DNA of 64,000 nt, taken from the NCBI RefSeq assembly GCF_001422405.1, contig NZ_LMMV01000001.1, forward strand, positions 1,259,817-1,323,816, in the 5' to 3' direction. The position numbers and the translations under genes were made by a program. Shown piece after piece: positions 25,093-32,393 of the stretch. How positions within the stretch are numbered: position 1 is the stretch's first letter; every line of letters starts with the position of its first letter. The notes beneath the pieces are model-generated. The model worked only from the letters and a program-made list of their open reading frames with translations. It searched no databases and was not told the DNA's origin. Source of the DNA: Pseudorhodoferax sp. Leaf267. Its GTDB lineage: Bacteria; Pseudomonadota; Gammaproteobacteria; Burkholderiales; Burkholderiaceae_C.

Positions 25093-25857
25093 CTATGGTG
25101 TGGCAACGCCATCCGTTGCAGCGGCGGTGACGGGATGCGGCGTTGCGCCGTTGAGTGCAACGCCTACCGCGTTGACCTCCGCGACAGATGCGGCAGTCTG
25201 CGTCTCAGCGGACGGCGGAACGTCAGCGCCCTCCTGTGCGTTACGACCGCCCGTACTGTCCCACGCGTCCAGCGCGTTCATCTGGCGCCGCAGCCGGCTT
25301 GCGAGGTGACGTGCGGTATTGGCCACGTCGCGCACCCTGCGCTTGAGCCGCGCGCGGTCGCGGTCGATCTCCTCGGCTGTGCCCACTTCGTGGATCTCCA
25401 GGGTCTGCAGCAGTGGCATGAGTTGGTCCAGCTTGCCCAGAATCTCCAGGTAGCGCCGGCCGCTGGACGACAGCACGCCGACGTCCAGCGCCATGGGCAC
25501 CGTGTCATAGGTCGCCGACACGGTGATCCCGTGGGCTTTGAACTTGGCCTCCGCCATGTCAAAGGCCTGGTCCATGTCCTCGGCCAGTTGTTCCATCTGC
25601 GTCCGCAAGACGCTCTCGGCCTCGGCCACCTTGGCCGGATCCAGCCGGGTGCGCGCGATCACGGACACGAAGTGGCTGCCGAGCTGGAAGGTGTTGAAGT
25701 AGCGCACGAAGGCGCGCTTGCCGTCGGGACTGGCAAAGCGCGACGGGATCTTCAGGCTGGCCGCCTCAACGCGACGGAAGTCCGCTTTGTTCTCGCGCGC
25801 GAGGATGCGGGCGTTCACGCCACCGTGGTCGAGTTGGACGACTTCGATTGCGGCCAT
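25093..25857 (-). CDS. DUF1845/AcaB-like transcriptional regulator
   Basis: The 254-residue protein starts MAAIEVVQLDHGGVNARIL after an excellent AGGAGGA site. It has the DUF1845 pattern: KIPSRFASPDGKRAFVRYFNTFQLGSHFVSVIAR (about residues 35-70), then LDVGVLSSSGRRYLEILGKLDQLM (about 120-145) and a helical region with IDRDRARLKRRVRDVAN. DUF1845 is the family of AcaB, a transcriptional activator of IncC conjugative plasmids that works with the FlhCD-like AcaCD. The C-terminal 40 residues are low-complexity. An FlhD/FlhC-like pair is encoded 6 kb away, and a palindrome (25919-25938) lies 61 bases upstream of the start. This fits a regulatory feed-forward loop, which is inference. Confidence 0.7.
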   Translation of the reverse strand: MAAIEVVQLDHGGVNARILARENKADFRRVEAASLKIPSRFASPDGKRAFVRYFNTFQLGSHFVSVIARTRLDPAKVAEAESVLRTQMEQLAEDMDQAFDMAEAKFKAHGITVSATYDTVPMALDVGVLSSSGRRYLEILGKLDQLMPLLQTLEIHEVGTAEEIDRDRARLKRRVRDVANTARHLASRLRRQMNALDAWDSTGGRNAQEGADVPPSAETQTAASVAEVNAVGVALNGATPHPVTAAATDGVATP

Positions 25858-25918
25858 GGGATCCTCCTGTGGCATCACGCTGCGTGCATGGTGGGCCGGT
25901 TCGGCGCCAGCCGCCACG

Positions 25919-25947
25919 CGAAATGCCCCCTGATTTCGCCGATTTCG
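25919..25947 (-). promoter_or_regulatory. Palindromic activator-box candidate upstream of the AcaB-like gene
   Basis: CGAAAT (25919-25924) and ATTTCG (25933-25938) form a perfect inverted repeat with an 8-base GC-rich spacer (GCCCCCTG). A further GATTTCG follows at 25941-25947. It sits 61 bases from the AcaB-like start codon. The spacer and the extra half-site resemble the box before traI. Confidence 0.55.
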
Positions 25948-26265
25948 ACCTGCCTCCAGGTGCGCCGTCCCATGCGCCTTGACGCCGCGCGTTGCGTCGC
26001 CTACTGTGCGTCTCATGCAGTAGCTTGGCCCTGCTTCCCTGGCTAGCCCTGGAGTGAACGACGCCCCCGCTGCAGTCCGTGCGGTGCGGCGTCAGGTGGA
26101 TTGACCGGACGCGGATGCGGCTTTCGAGGCCGGTCCAGGCCCCGCACCGCTGGCCTGGCGCCGAAAGCGTGTTTCCCGCCGGTCGCTGGCAGACCGGACG
26201 TACGACGCAGCGCGCCGTGCGCAAGCCAGCCTCGTGTCCCGATCCGTCCCGGATCCGATGTTTGC

Positions 26266-26331
26266 CTAACCCCTGGGGGCTCCACGCCCCGCGGGTGCTG
26301 GTCGCCTCCTCGTTCACCCCTGGAGACCACC
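26266..26331 (+). promoter_or_regulatory. Structured leader before the gene at 26332
   Basis: TAACCCCTGGGGGCTCC pairs CCCC with GGGG around a short loop, followed by GCCCCGCGGG and then CACCCCTGGAGACCACC up to the ATG. It has the same architecture as the leaders at 5773, 7066 and 29873. Confidence 0.45.
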
Positions 26332-26919
26332 ATGCTGCAAACCGCCGCCTGCGCGCAGGCCCTTGACGTTCGCGTGTGTCCTGCCGGACCGTGGCCGGAG
26401 CCTGCACTCTGCCCCGCCGCCCTGGACGCGATGCCGTCGCTCTGGAACGACCCGGAGTGTGCGGCCGCCCCGTCGGATCTCGAAGCCGACACCGCCTCCC
26501 CCCTGGAGTGGAGCGAAGAAGACCTGGTGCTGCTCCATTGGCGGCTGCTCCGGGAGGTCCAGCACCTGGCCGAACCGGACACGCCGCTGGAGGAGAAGCT
26601 GGACACGCTGCGCTGGGTCTTCACCGAGCGCGCCAAGGACGGCCAGCCGTTCTCGTTCGTGTCCTGTTTGCGCGTCGTGGGCTGCAGCCCGCTGTCGCCC
26701 CTGCCCTACTGCGGCCTGGTGGACCCCGAGGAGGTCCGCGACCGCATCCGCGCCGCCGTGAAGCCATGGCTGCGCGAGACGCTGCTGCGCTACCCGGTCT
26801 GGGTACGCGAGGCCGTGCTGGACCACCCGGATTGGATCGCCGCGCGCCTGGCGGCCAACCCGCAGTGGCTCAACGAGGAGACGCGGCGCATCGCGCTGCA
26901 GGGCGACCTGTTCGCCTGA
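26332..26919 (+). CDS. Hypothetical ICE protein (195 aa)
   Basis: ATG 26332 follows CTGGAGACCACC. Residues 60-190 form a well-behaved helical protein (EEDLVLLHWRLLREVQHLAEPDTPLEEKLDTLRWVF, then PFSFVSCLRVVG, then a repeat-like helix set with RYPVWVREAVLDHPDWIAARLAANPQWL). It has no signal peptide or membrane segment. It is the first gene of a + strand run with a GHKL ATPase and a Toprim protein, a block I recognise as common to this type of element. The individual function is unknown. Confidence 0.6.
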   Translation: MLQTAACAQALDVRVCPAGPWPEPALCPAALDAMPSLWNDPECAAAPSDLEADTASPLEWSEEDLVLLHWRLLREVQHLAEPDTPLEEKLDTLRWVFTERAKDGQPFSFVSCLRVVGCSPLSPLPYCGLVDPEEVRDRIRAAVKPWLRETLLRYPVWVREAVLDHPDWIAARLAANPQWLNEETRRIALQGDLFA

Positions 26920-27000
26920 GCCGTCGTCCTGCTGTCCGCCGTTCCATCCAACCCGCGGTCACGCCCCGATCGGCGCGTTCCGCAACTTGAGGAGATGACC

Positions 27001-28638
27001 ATGCAGATCCAAGTCCACATCGACGAAGACGGCGCGCTGCGCAACCAGCGCTACGCCTTCAGCCACCGCTTCACGCTCGTGACCGAGCTGCTGCAGAACG
27101 CGCGCCGCGCCGGCGCCCGGCACATCGAGGTTGTGTACGACCACGAGAACCTGCGCCTCGTCGTCCAGGACGACGGCTGCGGCCTGCAGGACTTCCAGGC
27201 CTTGCTGACCTTCCACCGCTCGGGCTGGGACCACCACACACTGGTCGAGGAGCACCCGTTCGGCGTCGGCTTCACCCAGTGCCTGTACGCGGCCACGCGC
27301 TGCGTCGTGCACTCGGGACACCACCGCGTCGACATCGACACCCACGTGGCCCTGCGCCGCATGCCCTGCGAGGTCGTCCAGACGGACACCTTGGTCCAGG
27401 GCACGCGCGTGGAGTTGCACGGCGTGGACCTCAGCGACCTGCCCCTGCGCATGGAACGGCTGTGCCAAGGCTTTCCCGTCGAGGTGATGTTCAACGGCCA
27501 GCGGCTGGTGCGCCGCTACGCCGAGGATTGCCTGGTGTTCGAGCACACGCCTCTCGGCGCCGTGCACCTGACGGGCCGCTACGACGGCCGTGCCGTGCGC
27601 GGCATGCTGGTCTTCCTGCAGGGCTTTTGCGTGCACACGCCGTCCTACTTCGAGACCGACCGGGTCAATGTCGTGCACCTGGACCCGCGCCAGTTCGTGG
27701 CCCGCCTGCCCGACCGCGACCTGCTGATCGACGCCGACCAGCAACTGCCGCGCATCGAGGCGCAGTTGCACGCGTGCTGGCGCCACCAGCTGCACAAGGC
27801 GCAGGCCAGCCTGCCGGAACGCCAGTATGTCGACACCTACTACGGCGCCATGCGCTGCTGGAGCCTGCTCGAATTGCTAAACGACCTGGACGAACTGCCC
27901 ACCGCGCTGTTCGAGCGCATCGGCGGCTACCCGGTCCAGGGCAATGCGTTCGAGCGGGCGTTCATGGACCCGGTGGCGAAGGCCCCGAGCCGTGCCGAGA
28001 TCGAGCAGGGCCAGGTGCGCCTGGTCGCGCTGGACGATCCGCACGCGGACAACGCCGCGCACTGGATGCTGGCCCGCGCAGGCCGCTGGCTCGTGGTGCG
28101 TCCCTACGGCCTGGACGCCCGGCATTGGGTGCAGCGCCACCTGCAGCGGCTCGACGAGGCCAAGGCCGACGTCGAGGCGCTGGACGTCCAGGCGCACGCG
28201 CAGCTGGACGGCCGCTGGGTCCGCCCGCGGGTCGTGCTGTGCCGCGCCGTGCGCATCCGCGTCGGCACGGACCAAGCCGTGGTCGAGGACGCCGCCGTCT
28301 GCCACGGCGAGCAGTTGCTGGTGCCCGAGGGCGAGCACGGCGGCGAGTCCGTGCGCCAGCTGTCGGACTTTCTGGACGACAACGAACGGCGCCGCGACGG
28401 CGAGTTGGACGCCGACCGCGAGGCGCTTGCGGCGCTGATCTGGCATCTGCGCTCCACGGATGCGCAGGCCACGATGACCGCGCTGCTGGCGACCATGCAG
28501 CTGGGGCGCTACCCGCTGCTGCACGGCTGCTCGTTCGAGGTCTCGGTGGGCGCCGGCGCAGCGCCCGGCTGCTCGGTCGAACTGGTCGGCTCGCCGCTGA
28601 CCGCGATCCCGCTCGGAGAAGTCCATGGACAACGCTGA
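27001..28638 (+). CDS. GHKL (HSP90/MutL-type) ATPase of the ICE
   Basis: The 545-residue protein shows the GHKL nucleotide-binding motifs: N-box LVTELLQNARRAGARHIEV near residue 25-43, G1 box VVQDDGCGLQDF near 58-69 and G2 HPFGVGFTQ near 85-93. The rest has no kinase dimerisation domain and no known client-binding domain, so it is neither a histidine kinase nor MutL itself. ATG 27001 is chosen over an in-frame ATG at 26995 because GAGGAG then has proper spacing. It overlaps the Toprim gene by 14 bases. GHKL ATPases next to primases in mobile elements probably act as conformational switches in DNA processing, but this is inference. Confidence 0.75.
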   Translation: MQIQVHIDEDGALRNQRYAFSHRFTLVTELLQNARRAGARHIEVVYDHENLRLVVQDDGCGLQDFQALLTFHRSGWDHHTLVEEHPFGVGFTQCLYAATRCVVHSGHHRVDIDTHVALRRMPCEVVQTDTLVQGTRVELHGVDLSDLPLRMERLCQGFPVEVMFNGQRLVRRYAEDCLVFEHTPLGAVHLTGRYDGRAVRGMLVFLQGFCVHTPSYFETDRVNVVHLDPRQFVARLPDRDLLIDADQQLPRIEAQLHACWRHQLHKAQASLPERQYVDTYYGAMRCWSLLELLNDLDELPTALFERIGGYPVQGNAFERAFMDPVAKAPSRAEIEQGQVRLVALDDPHADNAAHWMLARAGRWLVVRPYGLDARHWVQRHLQRLDEAKADVEALDVQAHAQLDGRWVRPRVVLCRAVRIRVGTDQAVVEDAAVCHGEQLLVPEGEHGGESVRQLSDFLDDNERRRDGELDADREALAALIWHLRSTDAQATMTALLATMQLGRYPLLHGCSFEVSVGAGAAPGCSVELVGSPLTAIPLGEVHGQR

Positions 28639-29635
28639 GTACGCGCAGCGCGTGGATGCCACCCGGCGGGCCGCACACGGGCGCTGGACCGAGATCCTGC
28701 GCGCCCAGGGACTCGACGAGCGCATGCTGCTGCGCAAGCCCATGGCGTGCCCGCTGTGCCGCGCCGGCGTGGACCGGTTCCAGTACACCGACAAGTTCGG
28801 CGAGGGGAACTACCACTGCCGCAAGTGCGGCCCGGGCGGCGGCTTCAAGCTGCTGCAGGCCTGCAAAGGCCTGGACTTCCACGGCGCGCTGTGCGCCGTG
28901 GAGTCGCTGCTGGGCCGGCTGCCCGCCGCCCCGGCCGCGCCGGACCCGGCGCCGTCCCCCGAGCGCATGCGCAAGCTGGCGCAGCGGATCTGGGACGAGG
29001 CGCGGCCGGTGGTAACCGGCGATGCCGTGGACCGTTATCTGCAGTCCCGTGGCCTGGGCCTGGCGGCCTACCCGCCGGCCCTGCGCTGCCACCCGGCCCT
29101 GGGCTACTTCCGCAAGGAGGGGGTGGCGCGGGCGCGCAAGCTGGCCGACTACCCGGCCATGCTGGCCAGCGTGCAAAGCCCGCAGGGGCTGGTCACACTG
29201 CACCGCACGTACTTGAACGGCGGTGACAAGCTGGCCGCGCAGGATGCCAAGAAGCTGCTGTCGGGTGGCTATGTCGGCGCCTGCGTGCCGCTGGCCGAGG
29301 CCACCGAGGAGCTGGCGGTCTGCGAAGGCCTGGAGACCGGCCTCGCGGTGCTGCTGGCGACCGGCAAGCCGGTGTGGTGCGCACTCGGCGCGGGCAACCT
29401 GGAGAAGCTCTGGGTACCGCCCACCGTGCGTCGGGTCTGCATCTACGCCGACAACGACGCCGATGGCGACTTCACGGGCCAGGCCTGCGCGTACGCGCTC
29501 GCCCGGCGGCTGCGCCGCGAGCCGCGCGGGGCGGCACCGTGCGAGGTGCAGGTCTACCTGCCCAAGGCGGCCGGAACGGACTGGGCGGATATCTGGCGCC
29601 AGCGCCAGCGCACTGTCCAGCTGCGCGCGGCATGA
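28625..29635 (+). CDS. Toprim-domain primase-like protein with zinc ribbon
   Basis: The 336-residue protein has a zinc ribbon, CPLCRAG then YHCRKCGPGG (about residues 41-62), typical of DnaG- and P4-alpha-type primases. A Toprim domain follows, with EGLETGLAVLLATG (the catalytic Glu, about residue 222) and IYADNDADGDFTGQ (the DxD pair, about 272-285). There is no helicase domain, so it resembles the N-terminal part of primase-helicases found on ICEs. It should prime DNA synthesis on the transferred single strand or during element replication. It is coupled to the GHKL ATPase by a 14-base overlap. Confidence 0.82.
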   Translation: MDNAEYAQRVDATRRAAHGRWTEILRAQGLDERMLLRKPMACPLCRAGVDRFQYTDKFGEGNYHCRKCGPGGGFKLLQACKGLDFHGALCAVESLLGRLPAAPAAPDPAPSPERMRKLAQRIWDEARPVVTGDAVDRYLQSRGLGLAAYPPALRCHPALGYFRKEGVARARKLADYPAMLASVQSPQGLVTLHRTYLNGGDKLAAQDAKKLLSGGYVGACVPLAEATEELAVCEGLETGLAVLLATGKPVWCALGAGNLEKLWVPPTVRRVCIYADNDADGDFTGQACAYALARRLRREPRGAAPCEVQVYLPKAAGTDWADIWRQRQRTVQLRAA

Positions 29636-29935
29636 GCAGGCGGCCATCCAGGCGCAACCCTGCGCCATGGCTGGACGGGCGACGGCAGGGGCCGCGCCCG
29701 GCCTTTTCAGCGCGGGTTCGCCGCACGCGAGCCCGCGCCGACAAGGCATTTCCGAGGGTTCCCGACTGGTCGCTGCCAGACCAGGCCGCTCGCGCGGCGA
29801 AGGCAGCCTTGGAGTCGATGGTGCGCGCAAGCGCGCCGCGTGGGCGCCGCATGGTCGGCGCCGTTGTGCACCCCCTGGGGACCTGCGTTCCGGCGGGGCG
29901 CGTCGTCCCCGTCATCCACCCTGAAGGAGAGGATC
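29636..29935 (+). promoter_or_regulatory. Leader of the DUF932 gene, with the shared structured element
   Basis: No gene is supported in these 300 bases. The last 63 bases (29873-29935) read CACCCCCTGGGGACC, then GGCGGGGCGCGTCGTCCCC, then CACCCTGAAGGAGAGGATC. They match the layout of the leaders at 5773, 7066 and 26266. Confidence 0.4.
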
Positions 29936-31000
29936 ATGAGACATGGACGGACGTTGGTGAGCCTGGCGCAGGAACTGCAGCGCCAGCTGGACAGCAAGAA
30001 GGATCTGGTCGTGCCTTCCGCACTCGTGCGGCACCAGACGGACGATGGTGGCGCGACGACGCTGGAGGTCCAGGAGACCACGGGGCCGACGCGCTACGGC
30101 GTCACGCCGTTGGCGCGGCGCCAGCTGGCCGACAAGCTGGGCATCCCGCAGGCGTATTTCGAACGCATGCGGACCGACCAGCCGGGGCTGCTGGATCTGA
30201 ACGTGAACGCGTGGCTGGACCAGGAGGGGGAGCGCCGGCTGCTGCGCACCCTGGACGGGCGCGTGCGCGCGGTGCTGTCGGACCGTTACCGCCGGCTGGA
30301 CCACGTCGATCTGGCCGAGCATGTGCTGCCCATCCTGCAGGCGCTGCCCGAGGTCGTGTTCGAGTCGGTCGAGCTGACCGAGACGCGCATGTACCTCAAA
30401 TGCGTCACGCCGCAGCTGCGAACGGAAATGGCGCCCGGCGACATCGTGCAGGCCGGCGTGGCGATCACGAACTCCGAGGTCGGCCAGGGGACGCTGTCGG
30501 TCCAGCCGCTGCTGTTCCGTCTGGTCTGCCGCAATGGGCTGATCGTGCCGGAGCGCGGCCTGCGCAAGACGCATGTCGGCCGCGCACTGGGACGCGACGA
30601 CGAGGCCGTGATGGTGTTCCAGGACGACACGCTGCAGGCGGACGACCGGGCCTTCTTCCTGAAGGCGCGCGACGTCGTGCGGGCTGCGGTGTCCGAGCTC
30701 AGCTTCCACCAGGCGGCGGACAAGATGCGCAGGACCATGGGCATCCGGCTCACGGGCGATCCGGTCCAGGCCGTCCAGGTGCTGGCGCAACGCTGCGCGC
30801 TGAACGATGGCGAACGGGCTGGGGTACTCCGCCACCTCGTAGCGGGCGGCGACCTGTCGGGCTACGGCTTGGTCAACGCGGTCACGCACTACAGCCAGGA
30901 GGTCGAAGACTACGACCGTGCGACGGATTTCGAGGTGCTGGGCGGTCGCATGCTCGCGTGGAGCGCGCCGGACTGGAGACCGGTCGCCGAAGGCGGCTGA
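29936..31000 (+). CDS. DUF932 family protein
   Basis: The 354-residue product starts MRHGRTLVSLAQELQRQL after GAAGGAGAGGATC. It contains the DUF932 core: YGVTPLARRQLADKLGIPQAYFERM (about residues 55-80), RAVLSDRYRRLDHVDLAEHVLP (about 108-130), then NSEVGQGTLSVQPLLFRLVCRNG and a C-terminal helical region. Phage and ICE DUF932 proteins (YfjQ/YubP-like) are of unknown biochemical role. It ends 56 bases before the convergent repressor gene. It belongs to the replication/maintenance block of the ICE by position. Confidence 0.8.
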   Translation: MRHGRTLVSLAQELQRQLDSKKDLVVPSALVRHQTDDGGATTLEVQETTGPTRYGVTPLARRQLADKLGIPQAYFERMRTDQPGLLDLNVNAWLDQEGERRLLRTLDGRVRAVLSDRYRRLDHVDLAEHVLPILQALPEVVFESVELTETRMYLKCVTPQLRTEMAPGDIVQAGVAITNSEVGQGTLSVQPLLFRLVCRNGLIVPERGLRKTHVGRALGRDDEAVMVFQDDTLQADDRAFFLKARDVVRAAVSELSFHQAADKMRRTMGIRLTGDPVQAVQVLAQRCALNDGERAGVLRHLVAGGDLSGYGLVNAVTHYSQEVEDYDRATDFEVLGGRMLAWSAPDWRPVAEGG

Positions 31001-31056
31001 TGGGGCACGTGCAGGCCAACGGGTGGAGGGCCCGGGCCTGCGCGCGACGCCGTCGC

Positions 31057-31812
31057 TCAGAACAGCTGCAGTCCCATGGCCGCGTGCACCTTGCCGAGCA
31101 CGCGCAAGGGCCCTTGCGGGGCGGCGTCACGCAGGGGAACTTCCCAGTCGCGATAGGCGCGGTTGTCGCACAGCAGCAGCAGCCCGTCGGGCGTGCGTTG
31201 TTCGATGCGCCGGATCAGCACCTGGTCCCCAAACTGCAAGGCGTAGATGCCATTGCCGGCCAGGCGGTCGATGCTCGTGTCGACCAGCACGAGGTCGCCT
31301 TCGCGCATCAGCGGGGCCATCTCATCGCCAGACACGCGCATCGGCGTGCCGACGCGACCGCGAACCGCCAGCGTGGCGGCCACGGCCTGGATGTAGTCCG
31401 CCATCACCAACGCGTCCTGCGGCGTGCACGCCACGCCGCCCGTGGGGGCCTGCGTGCCAAGCAGCTCGTCGGCCCGGCAGCCCAGCCCCACGCACAGCCG
31501 TGCGAACGAGGCCAGGTCGGGCAGACCGGGGGCGACCGGATCGAACCACCGGCGCACGCTCTGCGTCGCGCGCTGCGTGATGCGGGCCGCGAAGGACACC
31601 ACCCGGTGGGGCGGCACGCCCATGGCGTGCAAGCGCGCCTGCAGGCGATCCCGCACCTCGGGAACAAGCGGCGGCCCCTGGACGGGGGGCAATGGCGCGG
31701 CATCCAGCGCCACCCGCGTTGCGCCCGGGGGCCGGTCCGCGGCAACAGACCTGGCGGCCGGGGGAGGTGCAGCGGTTCCGGCTCGGGAAGCCGGGCGGTG
31801 TGTTCGGACCAT
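31057..31812 (-). CDS. Phage-type repressor with degenerate S24/LexA-like C-terminal domain (SetR-like)
   Basis: The 251-residue protein has a basic, low-complexity N-terminus, then a helical DNA-binding domain (VSFAARITQRATQSVRRWFDPVAPGLPDLASFARLCVGLG, about residues 65-105). The S24-type domain then reads VSGDEMAPLMREGDLVLVD...GIYALQFGDQVLIRRI. In active repressors the motif is GDSMxP with catalytic Ser and a later Lys (VKR); here they are Glu (GDEM) and Arg (IRR). Self-cleavage on SOS induction should therefore not work. ATG 31812 is chosen because a 20-base palindrome lies just upstream. It is divergent from the FlhD/FlhC-like genes, as setR is from setCD in SXT-family ICEs. Confidence 0.75.
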   Translation of the reverse strand: MVRTHRPASRAGTAAPPPAARSVAADRPPGATRVALDAAPLPPVQGPPLVPEVRDRLQARLHAMGVPPHRVVSFAARITQRATQSVRRWFDPVAPGLPDLASFARLCVGLGCRADELLGTQAPTGGVACTPQDALVMADYIQAVAATLAVRGRVGTPMRVSGDEMAPLMREGDLVLVDTSIDRLAGNGIYALQFGDQVLIRRIEQRTPDGLLLLCDNRAYRDWEVPLRDAAPQGPLRVLGKVHAAMGLQLF

Positions 31813-31825
31813 GGTGGTTGTTGGT

Positions 31826-31845
31826 GCTTTGGTTGGTCCCAAAGC
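31826..31845 (-). promoter_or_regulatory. Operator candidate for the repressor
   Basis: GCTTTGG-TTGGTC-CCAAAGC is a perfect 7-base inverted repeat with a 6-base spacer, 13 bases upstream of the repressor start codon. Position and symmetry fit autoregulation by a dimeric CI-like repressor. Confidence 0.55.
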
Positions 31846-31907
31846 TTTAGTTTGACCCGGACCCCGGCGGTTACGGGTTGTTGCCATGCGACAGCGCCCG
31901 GTTTTGC

Positions 31908-31926
31908 GGACGTTCTCGTGTGGCAA
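31908..31926 (+). repeat. 19-base repeat shared with 5411-5429 (and imperfectly 25088-25107)
   Basis: GGACGTTCTCGTGTGGCAA occurs here between the divergent repressor and FlhD-like genes and again, identical, at 5411-5429. A 17-of-20 match, written out to GGCAAC, is at 25088-25107. All three lie in or next to intergenic DNA of the element, so it may be a binding site or a dispersed element. Confidence 0.5.
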
Positions 31927-31976
31927 ATGGAGCGACGCCCACCGGGGGGAGCAAGCTGTGCCTGGTGGTTTTGGTT

Positions 31977-31995
31977 TGGCAGCATAAGCTGTCAA
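31977..31995 (-). promoter_or_regulatory. Possible promoter with overlapping dyad in the repressor/activator region
   Basis: On the minus strand TTTGACAGCTTATGCTGCCA contains a perfect -35 hexamer (TTGACA), and TGGCAGC-ATAA-GCTGTCA is a dyad with one mismatch over the same bases. No clear -10 is seen 17 bases on (AAAACC). It could be the repressor promoter with an operator on top. Confidence 0.35.
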
Positions 31996-32088
31996 ATGCC
32001 ACACCCACCGGCAATCCACCACGACCCATGCCTTCCATCTGATCCACCTCGGCCCGCGCGCGGGCCACCCGCACAAAGGGACCTCACC

Positions 32089-32385
32089 ATGTGCTCCTCA
32101 TTCGACGTCAAAGCCGCCAACGTCCAGTTCCTGTTCGCCACGCGCGTGGGCCTGGAGCGCAACGCGATTGAAACCTGCCGCGTATTCGGACTGCACGCCG
32201 ATGCCGCCGAACGGCTGCGATCCATGCCGCTCGACCTCCTGCTGAGCCGCGTCGAAACGGTCGGCTCCATGTCGCTGCTCGTGGTTCGCCACGATGTGAT
32301 GGACCTGCTCGACGCGCCACCGCAGTTCGCCACCCTGCTGGCCGCGGCCCATCTGGCGTCGCCCCGCGTGGCGCTTCTCGCTTAG
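32089..32385 (+). CDS. FlhD-like activator subunit (SetD/AcaD-like)
   Basis: The 98-residue protein (MCSSFDVKAANVQFLFATRVGL start) follows the FlhD pattern: an N-terminal NVQFLFATRVGLERN helix comparable to NLSYLLLAQRL, then ETCRVFGLHADAAERLRSMPLDLLLSRVE comparable to the rest of the FlhD core. FlhD-type proteins have no catalytic site; they form a hetero-oligomer with FlhC and help DNA binding. The gene is 8 bases upstream of the FlhC-like gene and divergent from the repressor. This matches the setD/setC or acaD/acaC master activators of SXT ICEs and IncC plasmids, which switch on transfer genes. Which of the ICE lineages it is closest to cannot be told by eye. Confidence 0.72.
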   Translation: MCSSFDVKAANVQFLFATRVGLERNAIETCRVFGLHADAAERLRSMPLDLLLSRVETVGSMSLLVVRHDVMDLLDAPPQFATLLAAAHLASPRVALLA

Positions 32386-32393
32386 GAGAGACC

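Noticed and set aside
29374-32088. Continuous + strand frame leading into the FlhD-like gene
   Set aside because: Only the last 98 codons have family features; upstream it overlaps DUF932 in another frame and the antisense of the repressor.
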